A stretch of DNA of 23,241 bases. Origin: an uncultured Megasphaera sp. Its GTDB lineage: Bacteria; Bacillota; Negativicutes; Veillonellales; Megasphaeraceae. The stretch lies in NCBI GenBank assembly GCA_900548635.1, contig URLP01000011.1, positions 1 through 23,241 on the forward strand, in the 5' to 3' direction. The position numbers and the translations under genes are program-made. The notes under the pieces were generated by a model. It saw only the letters and a program-made list of their open reading frames with translations, did no database searches and was not told the origin of the DNA. Each line of letters opens with the position of its first letter. Position 1 is the stretch's first letter. This document shows, piece by piece, positions 15,183 through 22,369 of this stretch.

Positions 15183-16478
15183 TTATATCATGGCAATAAT
15201 CGGCGAAATGATGAGGAGGATGCCGGCGAAGACGATGAGGACCAGGGAGATGCCCTTGTACTTGTTCAGGGCCTTGACCTTGTAGACCAGGTAGGCCGGG
15301 ATGAGGCAGGCGATGATGCCGAAAATCGGGCCTAAAAGAGTGAGGAGCTTCAAGACCGGCGCGTTGAGGACGATGGCGCCCCAGGCGACGGCGACGGCAA
15401 AGATCAGGATGCCGTGGCGGACCATGCTCTTACTGATGCGTTCTTCCGGAATGAAGCGGCGCAGGATGTTCATGGCAATACCCTGGCAGGCTTCACGGAA
15501 GCCGAGGAAGACGCTGAAGAAAGCCGTCATGACGGCGAAAATGTTGAGGATCAGGCTGAAAATCTTGACGGCGCTGCCGTCGAAGCCTCTGGCGACGATA
15601 GCCAGGGCCGAGATGTTCTGGGAATAAGCGATGACGGCCTGGTCGTGGCCGAGGGCCAGATTGAAGGACATGGCGTACGAGAAAATCGTGATGAAAAGGA
15701 CGGAAAAGGCGATTTTCATGGCCCGCATGGCTTTGTAGCGAGCCACGTAAATCGACTTATTGTGGGAGCGGTAGGAAATGACCATCGGGCTGATGCTCGG
15801 GATGAAGAGGATCGACGTCAGCGTGACGGGCAGCATGGCGATGGTGTTCTTGATGAGGTAGCCCAAATCCGGGAAGACGCCGATATTGGCCAGGTTCCAG
15901 TGCTGAATCATGATGCCGCCGAGGCAGATGACGACGAGGAGCTTGGTCAGGACCATGAGCGTCGAAACGCGGAAGAGGAGCTGTTCACCGCGCGAGGCGA
16001 TGAGGACCATGACGCAGATGATGGCCAGGCCGTAGAAGGGGTTGTCCGAAAGGAGCGAATCCGTCACGCCAAACGAGAAGAGGAAGGATGCACTGTCATT
16101 GGTCAGGGCCGTGGAATACATGAAGACGCAGATGAGGATGCTCAGGAAATAGAGAATCCCCAAGAGGAAGCCCCAGTTCTTGCCCAGATAGCCGCTGATG
16201 ACGCTGGGATAATCTTCGCAGCGCGGCGAATCGGCCAGGGTATTGATGAAGAGGCGCTGCAGCAGATAAATCGCCGGATAGGCGATGATGGCCGAGAACA
16301 AATAAACCCAGACACCGACAAGGCCGACCTGAACGGGCAGAAAGACGATGCCCGCGCCGATGGCCATGCCGATACTCATAATAATCCAACCCCAGTCCGT
16401 ACTGTCGAACTTGACGGCTTCTTTCCATTGTGCATCTGTCATTCCCGCTTGTCGGGCCAGCGCTGCTGATGAATTCAT
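15183..16478 (-). CDS. HAAAP-family amino acid permease (SdaC/TdcC-like)
   Basis: 431 aa integral membrane protein with about eleven hydrophobic segments. WGWIIMSIGMAIGAGIVFLP (29-48) matches the first-helix motif of the hydroxy/aromatic amino acid permeases, closest in style to the serine/threonine branch (SdaC, TdcC). Import of serine or threonine is likely; aromatic substrates cannot be excluded, since the family includes Mtr, TnaB and TyrP. The ATG at 16478 follows AGGAGG. It lies upstream of the trp operon on the same strand with no terminator in the 42-base gap to the trp -35 box, so some read-through into the T-box leader is possible. A divergent LysR gene shares the intergenic region. 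Confidence 0.85.
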   Translation of the reverse strand: MNSSAALARQAGMTDAQWKEAVKFDSTDWGWIIMSIGMAIGAGIVFLPVQVGLVGVWVYLFSAIIAYPAIYLLQRLFINTLADSPRCEDYPSVISGYLGKNWGFLLGILYFLSILICVFMYSTALTNDSASFLFSFGVTDSLLSDNPFYGLAIICVMVLIASRGEQLLFRVSTLMVLTKLLVVICLGGIMIQHWNLANIGVFPDLGYLIKNTIAMLPVTLTSILFIPSISPMVISYRSHNKSIYVARYKAMRAMKIAFSVLFITIFSYAMSFNLALGHDQAVIAYSQNISALAIVARGFDGSAVKIFSLILNIFAVMTAFFSVFLGFREACQGIAMNILRRFIPEERISKSMVRHGILIFAVAVAWGAIVLNAPVLKLLTLLGPIFGIIACLIPAYLVYKVKALNKYKGISLVLIVFAGILLIISPIIAMI

Positions 16479-16510
16479 ATCGATTACCTCCTATGGCGAA
16501 TACATCGAAA

Positions 16511-16547
16511 TTACATTGTCCCCTCTAAAACTACATTTGCACCCCTC
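16511..16547 (-). promoter_or_regulatory. Tandem start-stop codon elements in the permease leader
   Basis: On the minus strand, a GAGGGG (16542-16547) precedes ATG-TAG (16531-16536), and a second GAGGGG (16520-16525) precedes ATG-TAA (16511-16516). The two form an imperfect direct repeat of about 21 bases. They lie 33-69 bases before the permease start. Function as ribosome-binding decoys or uORFs is inference. Confidence 0.45.
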
Positions 16548-16682
16548 TATTTCGTCTCCTTTCTCCTTTTCAGTTCATATACATTTCATTTATGGGATGG
16601 TGCGTTATTTTTCATCAAACCGTAAAATTTAATGTATATAGTGGTTTTCACCATTTACTTAAACGTTCTATTCTTTAATTTA

Positions 16683-16711
16683 AGTATATCATGGAAGATA
16701 TTTACTGTAAA
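16683..16711 (-). promoter_or_regulatory. Promoter of the permease gene
   Basis: Minus strand: -35 TTTACA (16706-16711), 17-base spacer, -10 TATACT (16683-16688). It implies a 5' UTR of nearly 200 bases. The leader starts with a small hairpin GGT-GAAA-ACC near 16642-16651. Confidence 0.8.
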
Positions 16712-17043
16712 ATATTCATTGTGCAATTTACATCCATAGGAAATATCTATATTCAAAGGCCTTTTTCTTTCAATTTTTTCGCATGCATCAAGCTCACAAC
16801 GTCGACGTTCCCCCTCACAGATGTCCTTTCCAAAAAGTCAAATTTTGTTCGATTTTCTTTATAATTTATAGTTTGTCTGCCTTTCTCCTTTTTCTCTTTT
16901 TCGCTGCTATCTATTCATATTTTTCATTTTTAATATTCCTTTATTGTATAAAAAAGTCATAACTTTTCCGGGATTTCTTATTTTGATACAATAAAATTAA
17001 GAAAAACGTTTATAGGTACCGTTGATATTCGAGGTGTTTGATT
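16712..17043. other. AT-rich divergent control region between the permease and LysR genes
   Basis: No gene seen. Very AT- and pyrimidine-rich compared with the coding DNA. A weak plus-strand promoter for the LysR gene may be present, with TACAAT at 16987-16992 and no good -35 box. The LysR ribosome site GAGG is at 17031-17034. Several T-N11-A arrangements typical of LysR-type sites occur, but in DNA this AT-rich they carry no weight. Confidence 0.4.
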
Positions 17044-17973
17044 ATGACTTTACAGCAACTACGTTATATTCTTGAGTTATCAAAACACAACTCTATCTCC
17101 GCGGCTGCCCAGGCCCTGAACATCTCCCAGCCCAGTCTGAGCACGGCCATCCGGGATCTGGAAAAAGAATTTTCCCTGACCCTCGTCGAGCGGAATCGAC
17201 ACGGCATCACCTTCACACCGGCAGGGCTGGAATTTTTGCACTACGCCAGTCACATCCTCGCCCACACGGCGGCCATGTACGACCATTTCCGGGGCGAAAA
17301 AAAAGAGGACCTGCCCCGGGCCCTCTCCATTTCTTCCCAGCACTATCCCTTTGCCGACGAAGCCTTCCTGCACGCCCTGCAGCACGTCCCGCAGGAAGCG
17401 GCCTTCACCTTCACCCTGCGCGAAGGGCGGACGAGCCAGGTCATTCACGACGTCGTCACCCGCGAGAGCCAGCTGGGCATCCTCTTCCTCTCCCACATGA
17501 ATGAGCGCTTCCTGAGGGATCTCTTTTGTAAAAATAAGCTCGAATTCTGCCCTCTCTGCGCCTTCACGCCCTGTCTCTACGTCCGCAGCGGCCATCCCCT
17601 GGCTGCTTCAGAATCCGTCGTCCCAAAGCAGTTCAGGGGCTATCCCTGCGTCCGCTTCGAACAGGGCCAGAACGAAGAATCGCAGTTCTCAGAAGAACTG
17701 CTCCTGCCCGATACATCAAGCCGCCAGTGCATCTACGTCACAGACCGCTCGACCCTCTTCAGCGTCATCCGCGAAACCAACGCCTACACCATCGGCACAG
17801 GCCACGTCGCACCGACCGTCGTCGGCCGCCACATCCGGGCCATCCCCATCGCCAACCCCTTAGACAAAATGACCGTAGGCTGGATCAAAATCGCAGGCGA
17901 AGCCCTGCCGCCTGAAGCTGCGCGGTATATCGAGATACTGACAGAACTGCTGGAGGAAGTACGTAGTTTGTAG
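17044..17973 (+). CDS. LysR-family transcriptional regulator
   Basis: 309 aa. The N-terminal winged helix-turn-helix spans residues 1-60, with SISAAAQALNISQPSLSTAI (17-36) as the DNA-recognition part and TPAG at 58-61. The rest is a periplasmic-binding-protein-like effector domain. The ATG at 17044 is 9 bases after GAGG; the TTG at 17038 is in frame but too close to that site. It is divergent from the amino-acid permease, so control of that gene and of itself is likely, the usual pattern for this family; the effector is unknown. The last codons and the stop codon lie inside a heptamer array starting at 17963. Confidence 0.92.
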   Translation: MTLQQLRYILELSKHNSISAAAQALNISQPSLSTAIRDLEKEFSLTLVERNRHGITFTPAGLEFLHYASHILAHTAAMYDHFRGEKKEDLPRALSISSQHYPFADEAFLHALQHVPQEAAFTFTLREGRTSQVIHDVVTRESQLGILFLSHMNERFLRDLFCKNKLEFCPLCAFTPCLYVRSGHPLAASESVVPKQFRGYPCVRFEQGQNEESQFSEELLLPDTSSRQCIYVTDRSTLFSVIRETNAYTIGTGHVAPTVVGRHIRAIPIANPLDKMTVGWIKIAGEALPPEAARYIEILTELLEEVRSL

Positions 17974-17990
17974 TTTGCAGTTTGCAGTAG
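17963..17990. repeat. Heptamer array, four units, overlapping the LysR stop codon
   Basis: GTAGTTT twice, GCAGTTT, then GCAGTAG in 7-base register. The first unit codes for the last residues of the LysR protein and the stop codon (17971-17973) is inside the second. The inverted partner is at 18052-18079 on the other side of the terminator. Confidence 0.85.
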
Positions 17991-18015
17991 AAAGCCTCCC
18001 CTGATAGGGAAGCCT

Positions 18016-18050
18016 AAAAAAACCCTGCCGCCGAAGCGACAGGGCTTTTT
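18016..18050. terminator. Bidirectional terminator between the LysR gene and nifJ
   Basis: On the plus strand CCCTGCCGC, loop CGAA, GCGACAGGG with flanking A and T tracts. On the minus strand (nifJ sense) the stem tip reads CTGTCGC-TTCG-GCGGCAG, i.e. a UUCG tetraloop closed by C-G, with the mismatch of the plus strand turned into a U-G pair. This suggests it is tuned for nifJ. Confidence 0.92.
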
Positions 18051-18051
18051 A

Positions 18052-18079
18052 CTACAAACTACAAACTTAAAACTTCAAA
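18052..18079. repeat. Heptamer array, four units, downstream of nifJ
   Basis: CTACAAA twice, CTTAAAA, CTTCAAA in 7-base register, three bases beyond the nifJ stop codon. On the minus strand the units read TTTGTAG, TTTGTAG, TTTTAAG and TTTGAAG, matching the TTTGTAG/TTTGCAG phase of the array at 17963. Confidence 0.85.
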
Positions 18080-18082
18080 CTC

Positions 18083-21000
18083 TTATTTATCATATGCTTT
18101 TGTCAGGCGGACGTAGCCTTCATAACGGTCTTTGGCATCCTGTTCCGTCTTTTCGAAGAGGGCTTCGGCCGTATCCGGGAAGGTACGCTGCAGGGACGAG
18201 AACCGCGTTTCGCCCATGAGGAAGTCGCGGAAGTTGGCTGTCGGCGGTTTGGAATCGAGGATGAACGGGTTCTTGCCCTGTTTCTTCAATTCCGGATTGT
18301 AGCGCCAGAGGTGCCAGTAACCGGCTTCGACAGCGCGTTTTTCTTCGAGCTGGCTCTGACCCTGACCGACTTTCAGGCCGTGGTTGATGCACGGTGCATA
18401 ACCGATGATCAAGGACGGGCCGTTGTAGGCTTCGGCTTCGCGGAGGGCCTTCATGAACTGGTTCTTGTCGGCGCCCATAGCGACCTGTGCGACATAGATG
18501 TAGCCGTACTGTGCTTCCATCAGGCCCAGATCCTTCTTCTTCGTCTTCTTGCCGGACGCTGCGAACTGTGCGACCGCTGCCGTCGGCGTAGCTTTCGAAG
18601 CCTGGCCGCCCGTATTGGAGTAGACTTCCGTATCGAAGACCAGGACGTTGACGTCTTCACCCTGTGCCAGGACGTGGTCCAGGCCGCCGTAGCCGATATC
18701 GTAAGCCCAGCCGTCGCCGCCGAAGATCCACTGGCTGCGTTTGACGAGGAACTGTTTCAAATCATAAACATCTTCCAGAGCCGGTTTGCCGGCTTTTTCT
18801 GCTTCCAGGAGAGCGATGACTTTATCCGAGCGTTCCCGCGTGCCGTCGCTGTCCATCTTGTGTTCTTTCCAGTCTTTGAAAGCTGCCTGCAGTTCCGGGC
18901 TGGCGACGTCCATGGCGAGGTCGATTTTCTGTTCCAGGAGATTGCGTTCGACTTTTTCTGCCAAGTGCATGCCGAAGCCGTATTCGGCGTTGTCTTCAAA
19001 GAGCGATGTCGACCAGGCCGGGCCGTGACCCTGGGCGTTCTTCGTGTAGCCGCAGTCCGGTGCGCTGCCGCCCCAGACACTGGAGCAGCCGTGAGCGTTG
19101 GCGATCATCATGCGGTCGCCGAAGAGCTGCGTAACGACTTTGCAGTACGGTGTTTCGGCACAGCCTGCGCAGGCACCCGTGAATTCGAGGAGCGGCTGTT
19201 CGAACTGGCTGCCGATGACCGTATTCTTGTCCATCGGGTTCTTCTTGGCCGGCAGGTTGATGACGTAATCCCAGAGAGCGGCTTTGTATTCTTCATCATC
19301 GAAGGGCTTCATGGTCAGGGCGTCTTTCGGGCAGACGTGGGTACAGCTGCCGCAGCCCAGGCAGTCCATGACGGAGACGACGATATTGAATTTATAGCCC
19401 GGTGCGACCTTGATTTCCTTATCCTGATAACCTTTCGGTGCTTCAGCTGCTTCGTCAGCCGTCAGCAGGAAGGGACGGATGGCAGCGTGCGGACATACGA
19501 AGGAACACTGGTTGCAGCCGATACATTTTTCAGCATCCCAGCTCGGTACGAACATGGCGACGCCGCGTTTTTCTTCGGCGCAGGTCCCTGTCGGCCAGCG
19601 GCCGTCTTCGATGCCGTCATAAGCGCTGACCGGAAGATCGTCGCCTTCGAGGGCATTGACAGGGATTGAGAATTCGCGGAAGAACTTCGTGTGTTTCGAG
19701 AGGTCAGCCGGTGCGTCGACGGCGTCGGCCCATTCTGCCGGTACGTCGATCTTGACGATGGCCGAGAGACCCTGGTCGATGGCTTCATTGTTCATGTCGA
19801 CGATGTTCTGGCCTTTCTTACCGTACGACGTGACGACCGATTCCTTCAGCTTGCTGATGGCCAGGTCCAGGGGGATGACGTCTGCCAGTTTGAAGAAGGC
19901 CGACTGCATGATCATGTTGATGCGGCCGCCGAGTCCAATCTTCTGGGCAATACCGACGGCGTCGATGATATAGAACTGGACGTCGTTGCGGGCAATGGCG
20001 CGTTTTAATTTAGCCGGCAGTTTTTCGTCCAGTTCTTCCGGTTTCCAGACCGTGTTGAGCAGGAACGTACCGCCCTTTTTGATGCCCCGCAGGAGGTCGA
20101 AGCCGTGCACATAGGATTGGCGGTGGCAGGCGATGAAGTCGGCGTTGTTGATTAGATACGGCATCTTGATGGGCGTATCGCCGAAGCGCAGATGGGAAAC
20201 GGTGACGCCGCCGGATTTCTTCGAGTCATAGGCAAAGTAAGCCTGAGCGTACATATCCGTGTTGTCGCCGATGATCTTGATGGCGCTCTTGTTGGCCCCG
20301 ACTGTACCGTCGGAACCGAAGCCCCAGAACTTGCAGGCTTTCAGGCCTTTGCCGGCAACAACGACGCCTTTGACACGCGGCAGGGATTTATAGGTAACAT
20401 CATCGACGATGCTCAGCGTGAAATCGTTCTTCGGTTCGAAGGCTTTCAGGTTTTCAAAAGCTGCGACGACGTCGCCCGGCAGGAATTCCTTGGAAGCGAT
20501 GCCGTAGCGGCCGTGGTAGACCTTCGGCGCATTATCGGCAGTGGCAAAGGTAGCGGCTACGCTGTGATAGAGCGGTTCACCGTTGGCACCGGTTTCCTTC
20601 GTGCGGTCCAGGACGGCAATCTTCTTGACCGTATTCGGCAGAGCGGCGAGGAAGTGTTTTTCCGACCACGGACGGAACATGTGGACGTTGATGCAGCCGA
20701 CTTTTTCGCCTTTTTCGACCATCATCTTGACCGTTTCTTCGATGGTCTGGGCACCGCTGCCCATAGCGACGAGGACGAATTCTGCATCCGGTGCTCCCGT
20801 GTAGTTGAAGAGGTGGTATTCGCGGCCCGTGATTTCGCTGATCTTCTGCATGTAGCCTTCAGCGACATCCGGGACGCGGTCATAGAACTTGTTCAGCGCT
20901 TCGCGGTGCTGCATAAACGTTTCAGCCGGTTCGCAGAAAGAGATGGCTTCCGGATTGTCCGGGTTCATGCCGCGTTTGCGGAAGGCGCGGACGGCGTCCA

Positions 21001-21592
21001 TATCGAGGAGGGGACGCAGTTTTTCATAAGGCAGGACTTCGATTTTCTGGATTTCGTGAGACGTACGGAAGCCGTCGAAGAAGTTGATGATTGGGATACG
21101 GCAGGAAATAGCCGTTGCATGGACGACAGCCGCCAAGTCCATGATTTCCTGGACGCTCGCTTCGCACATCATGCTGATGCCCGTGCCGCGCATGGCCATG
21201 GCATCGTCGTGACCGGCAAAAATCGTATAACCGTTGGTGGCGACCGTACGGGAGGCGACGTGGAAGACGCCCGGCAGGAGTTCACTGGAGATCTTGAACA
21301 TATTGCTGAGCATGATCATCATGCCCTGGGAAGACGTGAACGTCGTCGTCAAGGTGCCCGTGTTCAGTGCGCCGTGCATGGCGCCGGCAGCCCCTTTTTC
21401 AGATTGCATTTCCTGGACCTGGACAGTCGTGCCGAAGAGGTTCTTGCGGCCGTGAGCCGACCATTCATCGACATGTTCTGCCATCGGCGACGACGGTGTA
21501 ATCGGGAAGATGGAAGCTAATTCCGTAAAGGCGTAAGCGATGTACGCGGCGGCTTCGTTGCCGTCCATCGTTTTGAATACTTTCTTTGCCAT
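18083..21592 (-). CDS. nifJ: Pyruvate:ferredoxin (flavodoxin) oxidoreductase
   Basis: 1169 aa, the single-chain homodimeric type. It oxidises pyruvate with CoA to acetyl-CoA, CO2 and reduced ferredoxin, the central step of anaerobic pyruvate use. Order of parts: N-terminal pyrimidine-binding domain with FPITPSSPMAE; domain II; the gamma-type domain near 400-600; two ferredoxin-type [4Fe-4S] motifs, CIGCNQCSFVCP (Cys690, 693, 696, 700) and CLGCGSCTHVCP (Cys744, 747, 750, 754); then the TPP domain with CAGC (Cys808, Cys811, proximal cluster), GDGWAYDIG (959-967) and SNTGGQASKATPT. All expected cluster cysteines are present. The ATG at 21592 follows AAAGGGG. It has its own promoter and a strong terminator, so it is a single-gene unit, consistent with a highly expressed housekeeping fermentation enzyme. 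Confidence 0.97.
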   Translation of the reverse strand: MAKKVFKTMDGNEAAAYIAYAFTELASIFPITPSSPMAEHVDEWSAHGRKNLFGTTVQVQEMQSEKGAAGAMHGALNTGTLTTTFTSSQGMMIMLSNMFKISSELLPGVFHVASRTVATNGYTIFAGHDDAMAMRGTGISMMCEASVQEIMDLAAVVHATAISCRIPIINFFDGFRTSHEIQKIEVLPYEKLRPLLDMDAVRAFRKRGMNPDNPEAISFCEPAETFMQHREALNKFYDRVPDVAEGYMQKISEITGREYHLFNYTGAPDAEFVLVAMGSGAQTIEETVKMMVEKGEKVGCINVHMFRPWSEKHFLAALPNTVKKIAVLDRTKETGANGEPLYHSVAATFATADNAPKVYHGRYGIASKEFLPGDVVAAFENLKAFEPKNDFTLSIVDDVTYKSLPRVKGVVVAGKGLKACKFWGFGSDGTVGANKSAIKIIGDNTDMYAQAYFAYDSKKSGGVTVSHLRFGDTPIKMPYLINNADFIACHRQSYVHGFDLLRGIKKGGTFLLNTVWKPEELDEKLPAKLKRAIARNDVQFYIIDAVGIAQKIGLGGRINMIMQSAFFKLADVIPLDLAISKLKESVVTSYGKKGQNIVDMNNEAIDQGLSAIVKIDVPAEWADAVDAPADLSKHTKFFREFSIPVNALEGDDLPVSAYDGIEDGRWPTGTCAEEKRGVAMFVPSWDAEKCIGCNQCSFVCPHAAIRPFLLTADEAAEAPKGYQDKEIKVAPGYKFNIVVSVMDCLGCGSCTHVCPKDALTMKPFDDEEYKAALWDYVINLPAKKNPMDKNTVIGSQFEQPLLEFTGACAGCAETPYCKVVTQLFGDRMMIANAHGCSSVWGGSAPDCGYTKNAQGHGPAWSTSLFEDNAEYGFGMHLAEKVERNLLEQKIDLAMDVASPELQAAFKDWKEHKMDSDGTRERSDKVIALLEAEKAGKPALEDVYDLKQFLVKRSQWIFGGDGWAYDIGYGGLDHVLAQGEDVNVLVFDTEVYSNTGGQASKATPTAAVAQFAASGKKTKKKDLGLMEAQYGYIYVAQVAMGADKNQFMKALREAEAYNGPSLIIGYAPCINHGLKVGQGQSQLEEKRAVEAGYWHLWRYNPELKKQGKNPFILDSKPPTANFRDFLMGETRFSSLQRTFPDTAEALFEKTEQDAKDRYEGYVRLTKAYDK

Positions 21593-21701
21593 AGTACTGT
21601 TTCCCCTTTCTCAAAAATTCCGTAAACTAAAAATCCGTGTACACATAGGAGCCATTAATTATCTTTCAAAAGAATTCTTTAAATGACTATTTGTTATCTT
21701 C

Positions 21702-21730
21702 ATTTTACTATTTACAGAAAATTTAAGCAA
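21702..21730 (-). promoter_or_regulatory. Promoter of nifJ
   Basis: Minus strand: -35 TTGCTT (21725-21730), 17-base spacer, -10 TAAAAT (21702-21707). The 5' UTR would be about 105 bases. A near-palindrome TTGTCTAAACAA (21766-21777) lies about 36 bases upstream of the -35 box and could be a regulator site; this is uncertain. Confidence 0.65.
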
Positions 21731-21820
21731 GACTTTTCCAGTAAAACGTTCATCTTATGCCGATTTTGTCTAAACAACTGAATCTTTATGCATTTTATTC
21801 AAACGTCAAAAAGACGAGTT

Positions 21821-21861
21821 AAAAAAAGAAAGGAGCTGCCGCAAAAAGCGACAGCTCCTTT
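21821..21861 (-). terminator. Terminator of the YbjN-like gene
   Basis: Minus strand: AAAGGAGCTGTCGC, loop of T, GCGGCAGCTCCTTT, then a T-rich run (complement of 21821-21828). The tip CTGTCGC/GCGGCAG equals that of the terminators at 8253 and 18016. No heptamer arrays flank this one. Confidence 0.9.
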
Positions 21862-21876
21862 CGTGGGATTTCCTAC

Positions 21877-22308
21877 CTACCCCCAAATCGACTTCATGAT
21901 GTCTTTGTAGGCTTCGCCGAGGTGGCGGATGAGGACGTCGAACATGGCGTAAATCAGGTCTCCGTCGACGTCGTCGTCTTTGAGGAGAACGCACGTGTCG
22001 AGGATGAGGTTGCCTTCGTCATCGACGTAGTATTTGAAGGATTTATATTGCTTATTGTATGTGTTGAGCAATTTGAGGACAGCTGCTTCGTTATCATCAT
22101 GCAGGACCTTCGGCGCTACCAGGATGCGGATCATGCCGTAAATACTGGTATCGAGGATGACGATAAGAGGCAGGCGGTTGCCGTTGATGTCAGCAGCCGA
22201 CCGGAAGACGACCGTCTGGAACTGGTCATCTTTGATTTCATCGACCGTAAAGGCTTTGATTTCTTTTTCGTCGAGATATTTTTTAAAGTTTTCAGCTTTC
22301 TTGTTCAT
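21877..22308 (-). CDS. YbjN-domain protein
   Basis: 143 aa, soluble, acidic, no signal peptide or membrane segment. It looks like a YbjN-type protein (a fold resembling type III secretion chaperones), with alternating beta strands (TVVFRSA, LPLIVILD, MIRILVAP, FKYYVDDEGNLILDTCVLL) and a C-terminal helix. Function is unknown; roles in stress or as a binding protein have been proposed for the family. The ATG at 22308 is supported by AAAGGAG 11 bases upstream; a TTG at 22335 lies before that ribosome site and is rejected. It has its own -10 box and a terminator. Confidence 0.72.
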   Translation of the reverse strand: MNKKAENFKKYLDEKEIKAFTVDEIKDDQFQTVVFRSAADINGNRLPLIVILDTSIYGMIRILVAPKVLHDDNEAAVLKLLNTYNKQYKSFKYYVDDEGNLILDTCVLLKDDDVDGDLIYAMFDVLIRHLGEAYKDIMKSIWG

Positions 22309-22348
22309 TGGAAAACACTCCTTTTTCAATAACAACTATTTTGTATCT

Positions 22349-22354
22349 ATTATA
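22349..22354 (-). promoter_or_regulatory. Probable -10 box of the YbjN-like gene
   Basis: Minus-strand TATAAT, 40 bases before the ATG at 22308, in the short gap after the surface-protein stop codon. No clear -35 box (TAGAAT at a 17-base spacing). No terminator separates it from the upstream gene, so read-through is also possible. Confidence 0.45.
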
Positions 22355-22369
22355 CCGCAGACCCTTCCT

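Noticed and set aside
15183..16478. Assigning the permease as a tryptophan transporter because it lies beside the trp operon
   Set aside because: Its first-helix motif is closer to the serine/threonine branch, and it has its own promoter without a T-box.
2104..18079. CRISPR interpretation of the short repeat arrays
   Set aside because: The units are 7 bases with no spacers, and no cas genes are present.
18311..21520. Two long plus-strand frames (452 and 442 codons) opposite nifJ
   Set aside because: Shadows of nifJ; no recognisable domains, no ribosome sites, and nifJ motifs are intact on the minus strand.
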